64,000 bases of DNA from Diadema setosum (lineage: Eukaryota; Echinodermata; Echinoidea; Diadematoida; Diadematidae). Position numbers and translations under genes: made by a program. The stretch covers positions 24,375,061-24,439,060 of the forward strand of contig CM067075.1 in the NCBI GenBank assembly GCA_033980235.1. The letters run 5' to 3'. The notes beneath the pieces were generated by a model, which was not told where the DNA came from, did not search any database, and worked only from the letters and a program-made list of their open reading frames with translations. Positions 46,392 through 58,495 of the stretch are shown piece by piece (the stretch's first letter is position 1; each line of letters opens with the position of its first letter).

Positions 46392-49300
46392 ATGAGCGAC
46401 GAACGTAAGTTCTCCTTTATATTTATCTAGAGCATTGTCAATGATTTTTCTTAAGATAAAGTTTGCAAATACACCTTGGCAGGTATTCATTTCAGTGTCA
46501 TCCTGCTGTAGTACCACTTCTTCGCGACAACTTCTGCTGGGGAAAGTGGAGTAAGACGGTCCCCTTAAAGGGATGATGCAGTTTCGGTTGAGATGGGGCT
46601 ACATGTTTCCAACGATTTTTGATGATGATCTTTTTGAGGTTATGACAAACCTTCTACGAGATATGAAAGAGCATATAATTCTAAGAGGAATTCAAAGATT
46701 ATTGATGACAATTGGTTTGAAATAACTTAGATATACAAAACAAAGCAATCCTAATTAAAGGTGAGACCCACCTTTTATTTGGATCGCTCTGTGTTCTTTT
46801 CTTTTTGGATATGTCTGCCATTTCAAAACCGATTTTCATCAAGTGAACTTTGAATTCATCATATGAAGAGTTTGTTCGCAAAAACCGATAAGTCCATTTT
46901 TGAAGATTTTGAAGTACGGTCTCTGTCACAAAGTACAAAATAATACCTTTTAAATGATATATTGGTCACAACATATAAAGGTACATTTTTGAAGCTATGG
47001 TCCAAAGGAACAAAAATTTTCTTATTATTCTCTTTATTTTCCTTGACCTTTAATCGCAAATATCTCCATTTGGCAAATATGGACTTATCGGTTTTTGCGA
47101 ACAAACTCTTCATATATATTGTACGCTCTTTAACATTTCATAAAATGGTTTAGAAAGTATCTTGCAAAAACGTTAAAGACTGAATCCTCACCTCAACCAA
47201 TATTTCACCATCCCTTTAACTTTCGAGGCTCGTCATTCTTAATCTAGAGGCTTTGGAAATCGTTCTTTGGTGTATACACTATGTTGTGTCCGCATATTGC
47301 TACCAATCACGTTCATAATCAGACAAAATGTTTTACTATTTGACTAAAATCCAACATAAGTTCTGTCTTGAACACCATGGGCCGTCTTACCCTAGACCTC
47401 AGGTAAGGCGAGCCATGTAGGGGTGGCAAAACAGACAACTAAGTTTTTCTTCAGGCAGTTCAGAAAAAAAGGAAATTATGGATAAAAACAATTAGTTTCT
47501 TTGTTCTTTTTATTTTTGTAAATTCTAATAGAAAACATAAGCAGATATCTATTTTTAACATACGTGAATCAGTTTTAGCAGCCTGAGAACACAAAAACAG
47601 CCAACGATGTGTTATATTATGATCTTAGAAAATGCACATCATTTCACTCTAGCCCCTTGGCAGCCAATTAAATTCTTGAGTACATGTTTACACACCTGTA
47701 TTATACATGTACAGACTATATTGCCTGACTTGACTTCACTGCTCACAATATAACGATGTCGATCCTCGCTGCATAAATCACATGATTCATTATGACCAAT
47801 CACCCACCAGTATTTATGTAGGGTTCTATATCGTCTTTTATCTTAATATGATATATTATTCATTCCATCCTCAGCCACTCGGGTCATTCCCGATTTCAAG
47901 GAGTATTTGAAGGCGATGAACGAATTCATCGAATTCGTCTTTCTGAGAGATATCCCAGACATCATGCCGGATGATTACACCGGCAACACCGATGAAGTCG
48001 TGAGATCCTGCGAGACGACGGAGGCAGAGTGGAAGGTGCAGAGACAGACATCCGAGGAAGAGATTGCAGAAAGGGAAGTTGGAGAGGGAGAAGCACTAGC
48101 TGACATCTCAGAGAAAGCTAACGACGAGGAAGGGGGAAACGTGGTTGTGGAGAGAGAACACACCGAAGAGAAACTAGAAATGGCGTCAGTGGAAGACATC
48201 ACGGCTCAGACGAGGAGAGAGTGCGCAGACGAGAAGAAAGAGACGGATGAGGAGAGTCAAAAGAATGTTGGAAATGAGGCATCTTCAGACAGCTTTGAAC
48301 TAGTCGCTGCGAAATATCAACAAGACCCTATGGAGGAGGAGGAGGAGGACACTCAGCAGTCGTTGAGAGAGGAGGACGAGGGGGAAGAGGAGGAGTATGA
48401 AGAGAAAGGTGATGAGAATACGCAGCCGGGGGAGGAGGAGGAGGAGAAAAAGGAGACGGCGCAGATGGCGAGGGATGAAGACGAGAAGTGCTGGCAAGAG
48501 GAAAATGTGGAGACTGAGAAAGAGAAGGACGAGTGTAGGCTTATGGAGGAAAACAAGGAAATGATGAAGGGAGCAGAGTATCAGGAACAGGAGACGAAGC
48601 AGAGAGCGGATCAGGAAGAGGAGTGCTGGCTAGAGGAGAATGAGCAGTTTGAAGAGGAGGAGGAGGAGGAGGAGGAGGCGTTGAGGCAGATGGAGGACAG
48701 GGAGTTCGAGGAGGAAGCAGAGTTAGACAGACACGAGAAGATCACGAATCAGATCGAGATCGAGGAGGAGGAGGAGGACAGACAGCACCAGGAAATTGGT
48801 GCGAAATCTAAACATGATGAGGAGAAGCAGGAAGGCGGGGCGAGGAAGGAAGACGAGGGGTGCTCGCAAGAGGTTAATGAGCAGCTTGGAGATGAGAAGG
48901 ATCAGGGTGCGTTTGGGCAGATGGAAAACTGGGAGACTGAGGGGGTAGCAGAGTACTGGCATGAGAACATCAATGATCAGATCGAGATTGAGGAGGAGGA
49001 GGACGACGAGAAGGAGGACGACGACGAGGAGGAAGAGGAGGAGGAGGAGGAGGAGAGGAGGAGGCAACATAAAATTGGTTCAGAACCTGAACAAGAGGAG
49101 GAGGAGGAGGAGGAAGATGAAGCCTGGGCGAAGGAGGAAGACGAGGAGTGCTGGCAAGAAGAGAATGAACAGATTGGGGAGGAGAAGGATGAGGATAAGC
49201 TATTGGAGGAAAACGGGGAAATGGCGAGGGGAGCAGAGTGTCGGGAGCAGGAGGAGACGAAGCAGATAGCAGTTGAGAAAGACGAGGAGTGCTGGCAAGA

Positions 49301-50210
49301 GGAGAATGTGCAACTTGAAGAGGAGGAGGAGGAGGCTTTGAGGCAGATGGAGGACAGGGAGGCTGAGGGGGGAGCGGAGTTTTACAGGCACGAGGAGATC
49401 AAGAATCAGATCGAGATTGAGGAGGAGGAGGAGGAGGAGGAGGGGCAGCAGCAGAAAATTGATGCGAAATCTAAACATGAGGAGGAGCAGGAGAAAAGAG
49501 AGAACAATATGCAAGAACGGGACGAGCCGCCGGAGAAGGCGGAGCCACAGACGGGCGGACAGGATGAATATGCAAAGGGTGAGATGGCTGGAAATGATGA
49601 GAAGCAAGGAGATAGAAATGAGATTGACGAGGCAGAGGAGCACGATGTAGTAAATAGGGATGAGAAGGAAAGACTGGCATCAAGGGAGCTATACGAGATA
49701 CAGAAAGGAGATGAGGAGAAGAGGCAACGGGTGTTGCGCGAGAAAAGCCGGGAAGACCAACACGAAAACGAGAACGTGATAGAGCCGGAGAAGGCTCAGG
49801 AATGGAATACTTGTATTGTTGAGGAGAAGGCACAGAAAATGGTGGTAGAAGGAGTATCTACAGAAGAGAGGGCAATTCTGGATGTGTACGACAGCGGGGA
49901 AGCGTTTGAGGACATTAATGGGTTTGAAGAAAGGGGCACCGAGACCTCTGGGCTGGGGGAGGTAAAGGAGGAAACCGGAAAGTCTGCTGCTGAAAGACAA
50001 GTGACAAGGAATGGCAAAGGACAAGTTCTGTATGAGGAGAGCATCACAACAGAGAATGAAGGAAATATGGAAGAGGGCATGACAAGGGAAACCTCGAAAG
50101 AAAACGTCATGCTATCGAACCACACCAAGAGGGAGAAGAAATCTTCACGAAAGTGGTGGACAATCTTTATATGCTGTATCAGCAGAAAGAGGCACGGCGA
50201 TGAAGAGTGA
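46392..50210 (+). CDS. Glu-rich repeat protein, copy B
   Basis: Exon 1 is 46392-46404 (ATG AGC GAC GAA C, donor GTAAGT) and exon 2 is 47875-50210 (acceptor CCTCAG), giving 782 residues. The join gives MSDEPTRVIPDFKEYLKAMN, conserved with A and C, which supports the 13-nt first exon. After the N-terminal domain of about 60 residues come five units with CWQEEN/CWLEEN/CSQEVN signatures separated by poly-Glu runs and RHEEIKNQIEIEEE-like segments. The tail is KREKKSSRKWWTIFICCISR plus KRHGDEE. The basic stretch, hydrophobic patch and paired Cys could bind membrane or be acylated, but this is speculation. The composition suggests long acidic helices or disorder. Function unknown. Confidence 0.8.
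46565..47219. mobile_element. Palindromic TTAA-type MITE, family 1, with nested insertion (copy B intron)
   Basis: Starts TTAAAGGGATGATGCAGTTT and ends ATTTCACCATCCCTTTAA. It is orthologous in position to the elements in the C and D introns and distantly related to those in LRRC46. It is interrupted by a second MITE at 46861-47115. Confidence 0.75.
46861..47115. mobile_element. Nested MITE with perfect 37-bp terminal inverted repeats
   Basis: Left end ATATGAAGAGTTTGTTCGCA, then AAAACCGATAAGTCCAT; the right end is its exact reverse complement. 255 bp, flanked by TA-rich sequence compatible with a TA target. Absent from the same place in the C and D introns. Confidence 0.8.
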
Positions 50211-50302
50211 GGGAAGGGAGGGGGCGGTGAGCTAGGATTTGGGGTAAAATCAGCGATGATTAGAAAAAAAGATTTGTGTACATAAAAATATTGGATTGGA
50301 AA

Positions 50303-50308
50303 AATAAA
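50303..50308 (+). promoter_or_regulatory. Polyadenylation signal, copy B
   Basis: AATAAA 93 bp after the stop, conserved in place with copies A and C. Confidence 0.6.
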
Positions 50309-52318
50309 TCCAGGAATTATTGTAAATAGCTTATAATTTCTCCTGGTCCTGTTTTCTCATTTCAAAAGTCCGTTCTGGGAGTACAATACAGACAGAGAAA
50401 GAAAACGTGATATGTGAGTTCTTATGTAAGAATGTAAAGAAAAGAATGGCTTAAATAATTGTATTTGTTTATGGATGTGAGCAGGGGTCGGTACACAATA
50501 TTAATGATTGGAAAATGAGAGACGGCTGTTTGATACAAAACGAAAAAGCAGATCATCCAACATTAACAGACAAAGGTGCAATATCATCTTAAAATGAGAA
50601 TGTTTTAACATCCGTTGGTGGCAAGTACAAAGTGTAGCGGAAAATTAAGTTGTTAGACTTTAAAGAATATGTATCTATTATATATTTGACCATATATTTG
50701 ACCATAGGCAGGCAACACGGACATTGGTAAAAAAAAAAAAAAAAACTTTACATAATGTTTATTCATTATCTATTTAATCTAAAAAGTCTTCTTTTAAGAG
50801 AAAAGAAGATTCTACAGTCTTAAAAGATTGACAGGGTAGTCTGATTCATAAAAACCCAGTTAAATCTGGAAATGTTGTAGACATACTACAATGAACATCT
50901 TTTTTTATTTTTGTTTTGTTTTGTTTTTTGTTTTGTTTTTGTTTGTTTTACAAAACTGCATATCCAACACAAAACAACACCACGAAATGTTGATTGATCT
51001 ATAACTGAGAAAATAAAGTCTCGTTTAACGTGATAAAAATACGTTAGTTTCACCAGGCCGGGAAAGACCCCAATCCTTTCATGGGCGACAGTGTGCAGGG
51101 AAAAGTAAATTGTGATAACGACGCATCTATAGCACAATATAGTTCATTGAGGTTATCATCGGGGTCTACAGCGACGAGAGACTCCCTGGACCAGAGTGGA
51201 TATGCAACAGACTTCGGTACCTCGACGAACTGGAAGACGGCGGCATTGACGTATTGTGGGGGACCAGACACAGTTTGATCCTGCACGTAAATCAGTTCGC
51301 CGTTTTTCAGTGGCTTGACTTCAGTACAAGTCTGTAAATCTAGACATGTATTTGGGTAAGCCTACTGATTTCATTAAGCTATTTATTAAAGACATTTCAA
51401 CAAAGCTTTGCGAGAATATGCACTTGACTCATTCTCCGAGAGCGTTCAAATCAATATTTTTCTGATTGCCCTTAAAATGGTAACTGATGTAATGATTATA
51501 TTTCGAATACTCGTGGGGATTAGCTTCACCACAGAGAGTTATATAGAAATATAAGAATGCAAGTAACCTTTTCTGCCATTTTCATACAGTGAATTTTCTT
51601 CTTCATCATCTTCTTCAGTTTTTTTTTTTCAAGGCGAAGAAAAACAGATGATAAAAAACGGTAACCGTTCTCGGTTCGTGTATCGCCACGTATCATTTTG
51701 AGAAAACGCAACCCCCCCCCCCCCCCCCCCCCCCTCCTGAGACAATAAAACCAGTGAACGGTCTTGCGATTTTGCCAAAATAAGAGATGATGATGATGGT
51801 AATTATAGTAATAATGATACTACTACTACTACTACTACTACTCCTACTACTACTACTATTACTGTTAATAATAATAATAATAGCAACAATAAAAACAATG
51901 ACCATCTATTCAGAATCATAATTTATAAATTATTTATTCTCATGACATTTTCTATGACACATTCTGTCTCAAGTGGACTTTATCACATCACATTTACTCC
52001 TCGCTGATTGCTTAATATACGCAAAGCAATCTGCGGATAGGCAGATTGAGATATTTGCGCGTGCGTATACCTGTCGAAGTGTCCGAAGATTTCTAGGTAT
52101 CGGTGTATAATTTTATGTAGTTTGATCAATTGTAAATTGTGAATTCAACTCCAGCGGTAAAAAAAAAATCGCACGGAATGCGTGTAGCCTGCTGGTACTG
52201 GCAACAAACGTATTGTACACTCTATAATCTAATTTGCATATTATGCGCGTCACTGCGCTGATGTTGCGCGGGTGCTTATTGAATGTCGAGGCGAAACAAC
52301 ATTGTTACATCACTCTCA
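50309..52318. repeat. Intergenic part of the duplicated unit between copies B and C
   Basis: From about 50688 it is homologous to 36121 onward and to 59240 onward: the TTTGACCATAGGCAGGC segment, the minus-strand exon-like fragment, a C homopolymer (51713-51734), a GAT/ACT/AAT microsatellite and the region upstream of the TATA box. Confidence 0.7.
51050..51331 (-). CDS. Conserved exon-like fragment on the minus strand (open copy)
   Basis: On the minus strand, after the acceptor TAGATTTACAG, the frame reads TCTEVKPLKNGELIYVQDQT, continues with PPQYVNAAVFQFVEVPKSVA and ends ...GSFPAW before TGA. About 93 codons are open, with tyrosine motifs (IYV, YVNA) like a receptor cytoplasmic tail. The two relatives in this window are broken. 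It may be the last exon of a gene whose other exons were not duplicated, or a fragment. I do not recognise it. Confidence 0.35.
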   Translation of the reverse strand, partial: TCTEVKPLKNGELIYVQDQTVSGPPQYVNAAVFQFVEVPKSVAYPLWSRESLVAVDPDDNLNELYCAIDASLSQFTFPCTLSPMKGLGSFPAW

Positions 52319-52379
52319 CGCATGCGCAAAAGTATACAGTGCATAGCTATGGCAACATAAACGGCACTTGCCTATAAAT
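52319..52379 (+). promoter_or_regulatory. Core promoter of Glu-rich copy C
   Basis: CGCATGCGCA (52319-52328), ATAGCTATGGCAAC (52343-52356, one good X-box half) and TATAAAT (52373-52379), about 140 bp before the ATG. Confidence 0.65.
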
Positions 52380-52517
52380 ACGATGTTCACATATAGGTTG
52401 TTACCTATTTTAGGCTGTATGCTTGAGCTCTTAACGCTTGACTACTGTCACACGTTGATTTTGAGCGATTTTTTCTGGCTTTCATCGATTCGACGGTTGA
52501 AATTCTACCAATCGACC

Positions 52518-55500
52518 ATGAGCGACGAACGTAAGTTCTCCTTTATATTTATCTAGAGCATTGTCAATAATTTTTCTTAAGATTAAGTTTGCAAAGACAC
52601 CTTGGCAGGTATTAATTTCAATGATATCCTGCTGGTATTAGTTCCGCGTCTTGGCGACAACTTCTGCTAGGGGAAAGTGGAGTATTAAAGACGGCCCCCT
52701 TAAAGGGATGGTGCAATTTCGGTTGAAATGGGGCTACAGGTTATCAACGATTTTTTATGATTTTGTTTTTTTGATAATGAAAAACATCTTGTGAGATATG
52801 AAAGAACATAATCATTATAATTCTAAGAGGAATTCAAAGTTTATTTGATTTTGAAATGACTGAGACATCCAAAACAAAGCAATCCTAATAAAAGGTGGGA
52901 CCCACCTCTTATGAAGATCGCTTTATTTTCCTTTGTTTTTGGATATTTCAGCCATTTCAAAACCGATTTTCATCAAGTGAACTTTGAATTCCTCATAGAA
53001 TTATACGCTCTTTAACATGTCATACAATGGTTTAGAAAGCATCTTCCCAAAGGTTAAAGGCTGAATCCTCACCTGAACCAATACTTCACCATCCCTTTAA
53101 CTTTCGAGGCTCGTCATTCTTCGTCATTCTTAATCTAGAGGGATTTTGAAATTGTTCTTTGGTGTATGAATTATGTTGTGTCCGCGTATTGCTACTCACT
53201 CACGTTGATTTAGTCAGACAAAATGTTTCACTATTTGACTAAAATACAACATTAGTTATTTCTTACCATAGGCCGTTTTACCCTAGGCCTCGGGTAAGGC
53301 GAGCCACATAGGGGTGGTAAAACGGACCAAGGCAGTTCAGAGAAAAAGGAAATTATGAAAGAAAAAAACAAACAAGCAGATAGTTTCTTTGTTCTTTGTA
53401 TTTTTAAAAGTTTTAATAAAACACATAATCAAACATTTATTTTTTGGCTTACATCAAACAGTTTTAGCATCCTGAGCACACACAAAAGCAGCCAAAGTCC
53501 TCAAAACATGTGTTATATTATGGTCTTAGAAAATGCACATCATTTCAATCCAGCCCCTGGGCAGCCAATTAAATTCTTGTGTATGTATTATACATGTAGA
53601 GACTGTATTGCCTTACGTGACTTCACTGCTCACAATGTAACGATGTCGATCCTCGCTGCATCAGTCACATGATTCATTATGACCAATCACCGACCAGTAT
53701 TTATGTGTATCATTTATCTTAATAATACATAATTATCATCTATTCCATCCTCAGCCACTCGGGTGATTCCCGCTTTCAAGGAATATTTGAAGGCGATGAA
53801 CGAATTCATCGAATTCGTCTTTCTGAGAGATATCCCAGATATCATGCCGGATGATTACACCGGCAACACCGACGAAGTCGTGAGATCCTGCGAGGCGACG
53901 GAGGCAAAGTGGAAGGTGCAGAGACAGACATCCGAGGATCAAGAGATTGCAGAAAGGGAAGTTGGGGAAGGAGAAGCAGTAGCTGACATCTCAGAGAAAA
54001 CTGACGACGAGGAAGGGGGAAACGTGGTTGTGGAGAGTGAACACACCGATGAGAAACTAGAAATGGCGTCAGTGGAAGACATCACGGCTCAGACGAGGAG
54101 AGAGTGCGCAGATGAGAAGGAAGAGATGGATGAGGAGAGTCAAAAGAATGTTGGAAATGAAGCACCTTCAGACAGCTTTAAACTAGTCGCTGCGAAATAT
54201 CGACAAGAACCTACGGAGGAGGAGGAGGAGGAGGACACTAAGCAGTCGTTGAGAGAGGAGGACGAGGGGGAAGAGGAGGAGTATGAAGAGAAAGGTGATG
54301 AGAATACGCAGCCGGGGGAGGAGGAGGAGGAGAAAAAGGAGATGGCGCAGATGGCGAGGGAGGAAGACGAGAAGTGCTGGCAAGAGGAAAATGTGGAGAC
54401 TGAGGAAGAGAAGGATGAGTGTAGGCTCATGGAGGAAAACAAGGAAATGATGAAGGGAGCAGAGTATCAGGAGCAGGAGACGAAGCAGAGAGCGGATCAG
54501 GAAGAGGAGTGCTGGCTAGACATGCTAGAGGAGAATGAGCAGCTTGAAGAGGAGGAGGAGGAGGAGGAGGCGTTGAGGCAGATGGAGGACAGGGAGTTCG
54601 AGGAGGAAGCAGAGTTAGACAGACACGAGAAGATCACGAATCAGATCGAGATCGAGGAGGAGGAGGAGGGCAGGCAGCAACAGGAAATTGGTGCGAAATC
54701 TAAACATGATGAGGAGAAGCAGGAAGGCGGGGCGAGGAAGGAAGACGAGGGGTGCTCGCAAGAGGTTAATGAGCAGCTTGGAGATGAGAAGGATCAAGAT
54801 GCGTTTGGGCAGATGGAGAACTGGGAGACTGAGGGGATAGCAGAGTACTGGCATGAGAACATCAATGATCAGATCGAGATTGAGGATGACGAGGAGGAGG
54901 AGGAGGAAGAGGAGAGGAGGAGGCAACATAAAATTGGTTCGGGACCTGAACAAGAGGAGGAGGAGGAGGAGGAGGAAGGCTGGGCGAGGGAGGAAGACGA
55001 GGAGTACTGGCAAGAAGAGAATGAACAGATTGGGGAGGAGAAGGATGAGGATAAGCTATTGGAGGAAAACGGGGAAATGGCGAGGGGAGCAGAGTGTCGG
55101 GAGCAGGAGGAGACGAAGCAGATAGCAGTTGAGGAAGACGAGGAGTGCTGGCAAGAGGAGAATGTGCAACTTGAAGAGGAGGAGGAGGAGGCGTTGAGGC
55201 AGATGGAGGACAGGGAGACTGAGGGGGAAGCGGAGTTTTACAGGCACGAGAAGATCACGAATGAGATCGAGATCGAGGAGGAGGAGGAGGAGGAGGACAG
55301 GCAGCAACAGGAAATTGGTGCGAAATCTAAACATGATGAGGAGAAGCAGGAAGGCGGGGCGAGGAAGGAAGACGAGGGGTGCTCGCAAGAGGTTAATGAG
55401 CAGCTTGGAGATGAGAAGGATCAAGATGCGTTTGGGCAGATGGAGAACTGGGAGACTGAGGGGATAGCAGAGTACTGGCATGAGAACATCAATGATCAGA

Positions 55501-56702
55501 TCGAGATTGAGGATGACGAGGAGGAGGAGGAGGAGGAGGAAGAGGAGAGGAGGAGGCAACATAAAATTGGTTCGGGACCTGAACAAGAGGAGGAGGAGGA
55601 GGAGGAGGAAGGCTGGGCGAGGGAGGAAGACGAGGAGTGCTGGCAAGAAGAGAATGAACAGATTGGGGAGGAGAAGGATGAGGATAAGCTAGTGGAGGAA
55701 AACGGGGAAATGGCGAGGGGAGCAGAGTGTCGGGAGCAGGAGGAGACGAAGCAGATAGCAGTTGAGAAAGACGAGGAGTGCTGGCAAGAGGAGAATGTGC
55801 AACTTGAAGAGGAGGAGGAGGAGGAGGAGGCGTTGAGGCAGATGGAGGACAGGGAGACTGAGGGGGAAGCGGAGTTTTACAGGCACGAGGAGATCAAGAA
55901 TCAGATCGAGATTGAGGAGAAGGAGGAGGAGGAGCAGCAGCAACAGAAAATTGATGCGAAATCTAAACATGAGGAGGAGCAGGAGAAAAGAGAAAACAAT
56001 ATGCAAGAACGGGACGAGCCGCCGGAGAAGGCGGAGCCACAGATGGACGGACAGGATGAATATGCAAAGGGTGAGATGGCTGGAAAGGATGAGGAGCAAG
56101 GAGATAGAAATGAGATTGACAAGGCAGAGGAGCCCGATGTAGTAAATAGGGATGAGAAGGAAAGACTGGCATCAAGGGAGCTGAACGAGATACAGAAAGG
56201 AGATGAGGAGAAGAGGCAACGGGTGTTGCGCGAGAAAAGCCGGGAAGACCAACACGAAAACGAGAACGTGATAGAGCCGGAGAAGGCTCAGGAAGGGAAT
56301 ACTTGTATTGTTGAGGAGAAGGAACAGAAAATAGTGGTAGAAGGAGTGTCTATAGAAGAGAGGGCAATTCTGGATGTGTACGACAGCGGGGAAGCGTTTG
56401 AGGAAATTAATGGGTTTGAGGAAAGGGGTACCGAGACCTCTGGGCTGGGGGAGGTAAAGGAGGAAACCGGAAAGTCTGCTGCTGAAAGACAAGTGACAAG
56501 GAATGGCAAAGGACAAGTTCTGTATGAGGAGAGCATTCCACCAGAGTTTGAAGGAAATATGGAAGAGGGCATGACAAGGGAAACCTCGCAAGAAAACGTC
56601 ATGCTATCGAACCACACCAAGAGGGAGAAGAAATCTTCACGAAAGTGGTGGACAATCTTTATATGCTGTATCAGCAGAAAGAGGCACGGCGATGAAGAGT
56701 GA
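52518..56702 (+). CDS. Glu-rich repeat protein, copy C
   Basis: Exon 1 is 52518-52530, exon 2 is 53755-56702; 986 residues. It has the same N-terminal domain and the same KWWTIFICCISRKRHGDEE tail as copy B. It carries a 621-bp (207-codon) direct internal duplication: the stretch beginning CACGAGAAGATCACGAAT at 54624 recurs at 55245 with only a few changes. This takes the CW/CS-type units from five to eight. One unit has EYWQEEN where its duplicate has ECWQEEN, and a 9-bp insertion gives ECWLDMLEEN. The open frame through this much GAG/GAA repeat suggests selection for coding. Function unknown. Confidence 0.8.
52700..53100. mobile_element. Palindromic TTAA-type MITE, family 1 (copy C intron)
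   Basis: TTAAAGGGATGGTGCAATTT at the left, TACTTCACCATCCCTTTAA at the right; 401 bp, uninterrupted. Confidence 0.75.
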
Positions 56703-56780
56703 GGGAAGGGAGGGGGCGGTGAGCTAGGATTTGGGATAAAATCAGCGATGATTAGAAAAAAAGATAAAAAAATAAATAAA

Positions 56781-56786
56781 AATAAA
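56781..56786 (+). promoter_or_regulatory. Polyadenylation signal, copy C
   Basis: AATAAA in an A-rich stretch with overlapping copies about 80 bp after the stop. Confidence 0.5.
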
Positions 56787-57056
56787 TCCAAGAATTGTAA
56801 ATAGCTTAGATCTTCTGGTCCCGTTTTCTCATTTCAAAAGTCCGTTCTGGGAGTACAATACAGACAGAGAAACAAAACGTGATATGTGAGTTCTTATGTA
56901 AGAATGTAAAGAAAAGAGTGGCTTCAATAATTGTATTTGTTCACCGTTGTGAGCAGGGGTCGGTACACATTATTAATGATTGGAAAATGAGAGACTGCTG
57001 TTTGATGCAAAACGAAAGTACAAAGTGGATCGGGGAAAATTAAGTTGTTACACAAA

Positions 57057-57060
<4 letters not shown>

Positions 57061-57105
<45 letters not shown>
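57061..57105. repeat. (TA)n microsatellite
   Basis: About 22 TA units, followed by further interrupted TA/CATA sequence to about 57160. Confidence 0.95.
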
Positions 57106-57107
<2 letters not shown>

Positions 57108-57339
57108 CATATATATATAAATATACATACATATGTGTATATACATATATATATTTTTATGGCCTATTATCGTATATACACACATACAGAGAGAGGAGAG
57201 AAAGCGCAGAATTGTAGCTACCAGTTATGCAATTTGTGTCTTGTAAATTTGTGTCGTTTTGTACTGGGAGTGGATATTATATTAAATACATGGATATTAT
57301 AATGTAGATATGGATATTATAATGTATACACCTCAATAT

Positions 57340-58095
57340 GTTCGTTGAACAAGTCTCGGTATAACATGGCTATGCGTATGAACTCTTATAATTCTAGACA
57401 GTTTAAATTGCTTTAATTCATGCTTGAGGTTTCACCTGTCCTGATGTCGCAGCACTTGGCGTGTTCTGTATGCAGACCTCTCTTCTCTCTTCTTTCCTCT
57501 TCCTTTACTGTCTTTTGTTCTTCGTAGACTTGTATTGTTATTGTCTTCTCTCTTCTCGGTACTGTCTCGCGTCTTATATGTGTGTGGGTAACTGAATGTC
57601 TGTACGAGTGTGTCGTCCTTGTCATTTTTTCCCGGTACACGCAGTTCAATGAACACTGTCTGGGCATTAGCATTGATACTCTATTCTTATTTCTTATTAT
57701 TGCCGAAGCCAGCGTATCTCAAAATAACTATATTTTTACAAATGACTTAAGTAATTTATATCTAATACAATAGCTGTAACAAAACCTTGAATAATATATT
57801 GTTTACTCATTATTTATCTAGCGATCCACGTCCCACAAGCTTTGCTTTTTAGTGGATCGCTATTTTCCATAATTGAAGTTATTTTCCGAACGCTCACGAA
57901 GTATACATGCATTGTTCCTCGTAATTATTGTACATATGTTGTTGTATATAATTTATTTCGTATACTACATGAATCTTTTGTAAACGTTTGGACAATATCA
58001 TTTCATAACATGTATACTTTGTATTATGTATGTTTTGATTTTCGTTGATAGGAAATAAACTATGATTGAATTGAATTGAATTGAATTGAATTGAA
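57340..58095 (+). mobile_element. Possible truncated LINE 3' end
   Basis: Sequence with no counterpart between copies A, B and C, ending GGAAATAAACTATGATTGAA and a tandem TTGAA tail (58065-58095). AATAAA plus a short tandem-repeat tail is typical of CR1-like 3' ends. No reverse transcriptase motif is visible. Confidence 0.35.
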
Positions 58096-58375
58096 TATAT
58101 GTGTCTCTTTTCTGCGAATGCATTTCATTTTTTTTTCATTCATAGAAAGCATGTTAACAAGGCCAATATCCTGATAGAGACAATAAATGATTTAATTGCA
58201 CTATATTAGATATACACACACATATATGAGTTATTTGTAGTCCACATTATATCAAACATATTACATAACTCGAGCTCATGCTGTCAATACAACAGTTTAT
58301 TTTTGACACACAAAATTAATTTAAATCACTTGAATCAAAATCACTTGACAAAGGGCAGGGCATTGTTATTACTTT

Positions 58376-58480
58376 CATTATCATCGTCATGATTATGATT
58401 ATTGTTATTATTATCATTATCATTATAATCATCATTATTATAATTATTTTCACTATTATCATCATTATCATTATCAGTAT
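58376..58480. repeat. ATT/ATC trinucleotide-rich microsatellite
   Basis: Irregular run of CATTATTATC-type units. Confidence 0.7.
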
Positions 58481-58495
58481 CATTACAGAAGAGAC

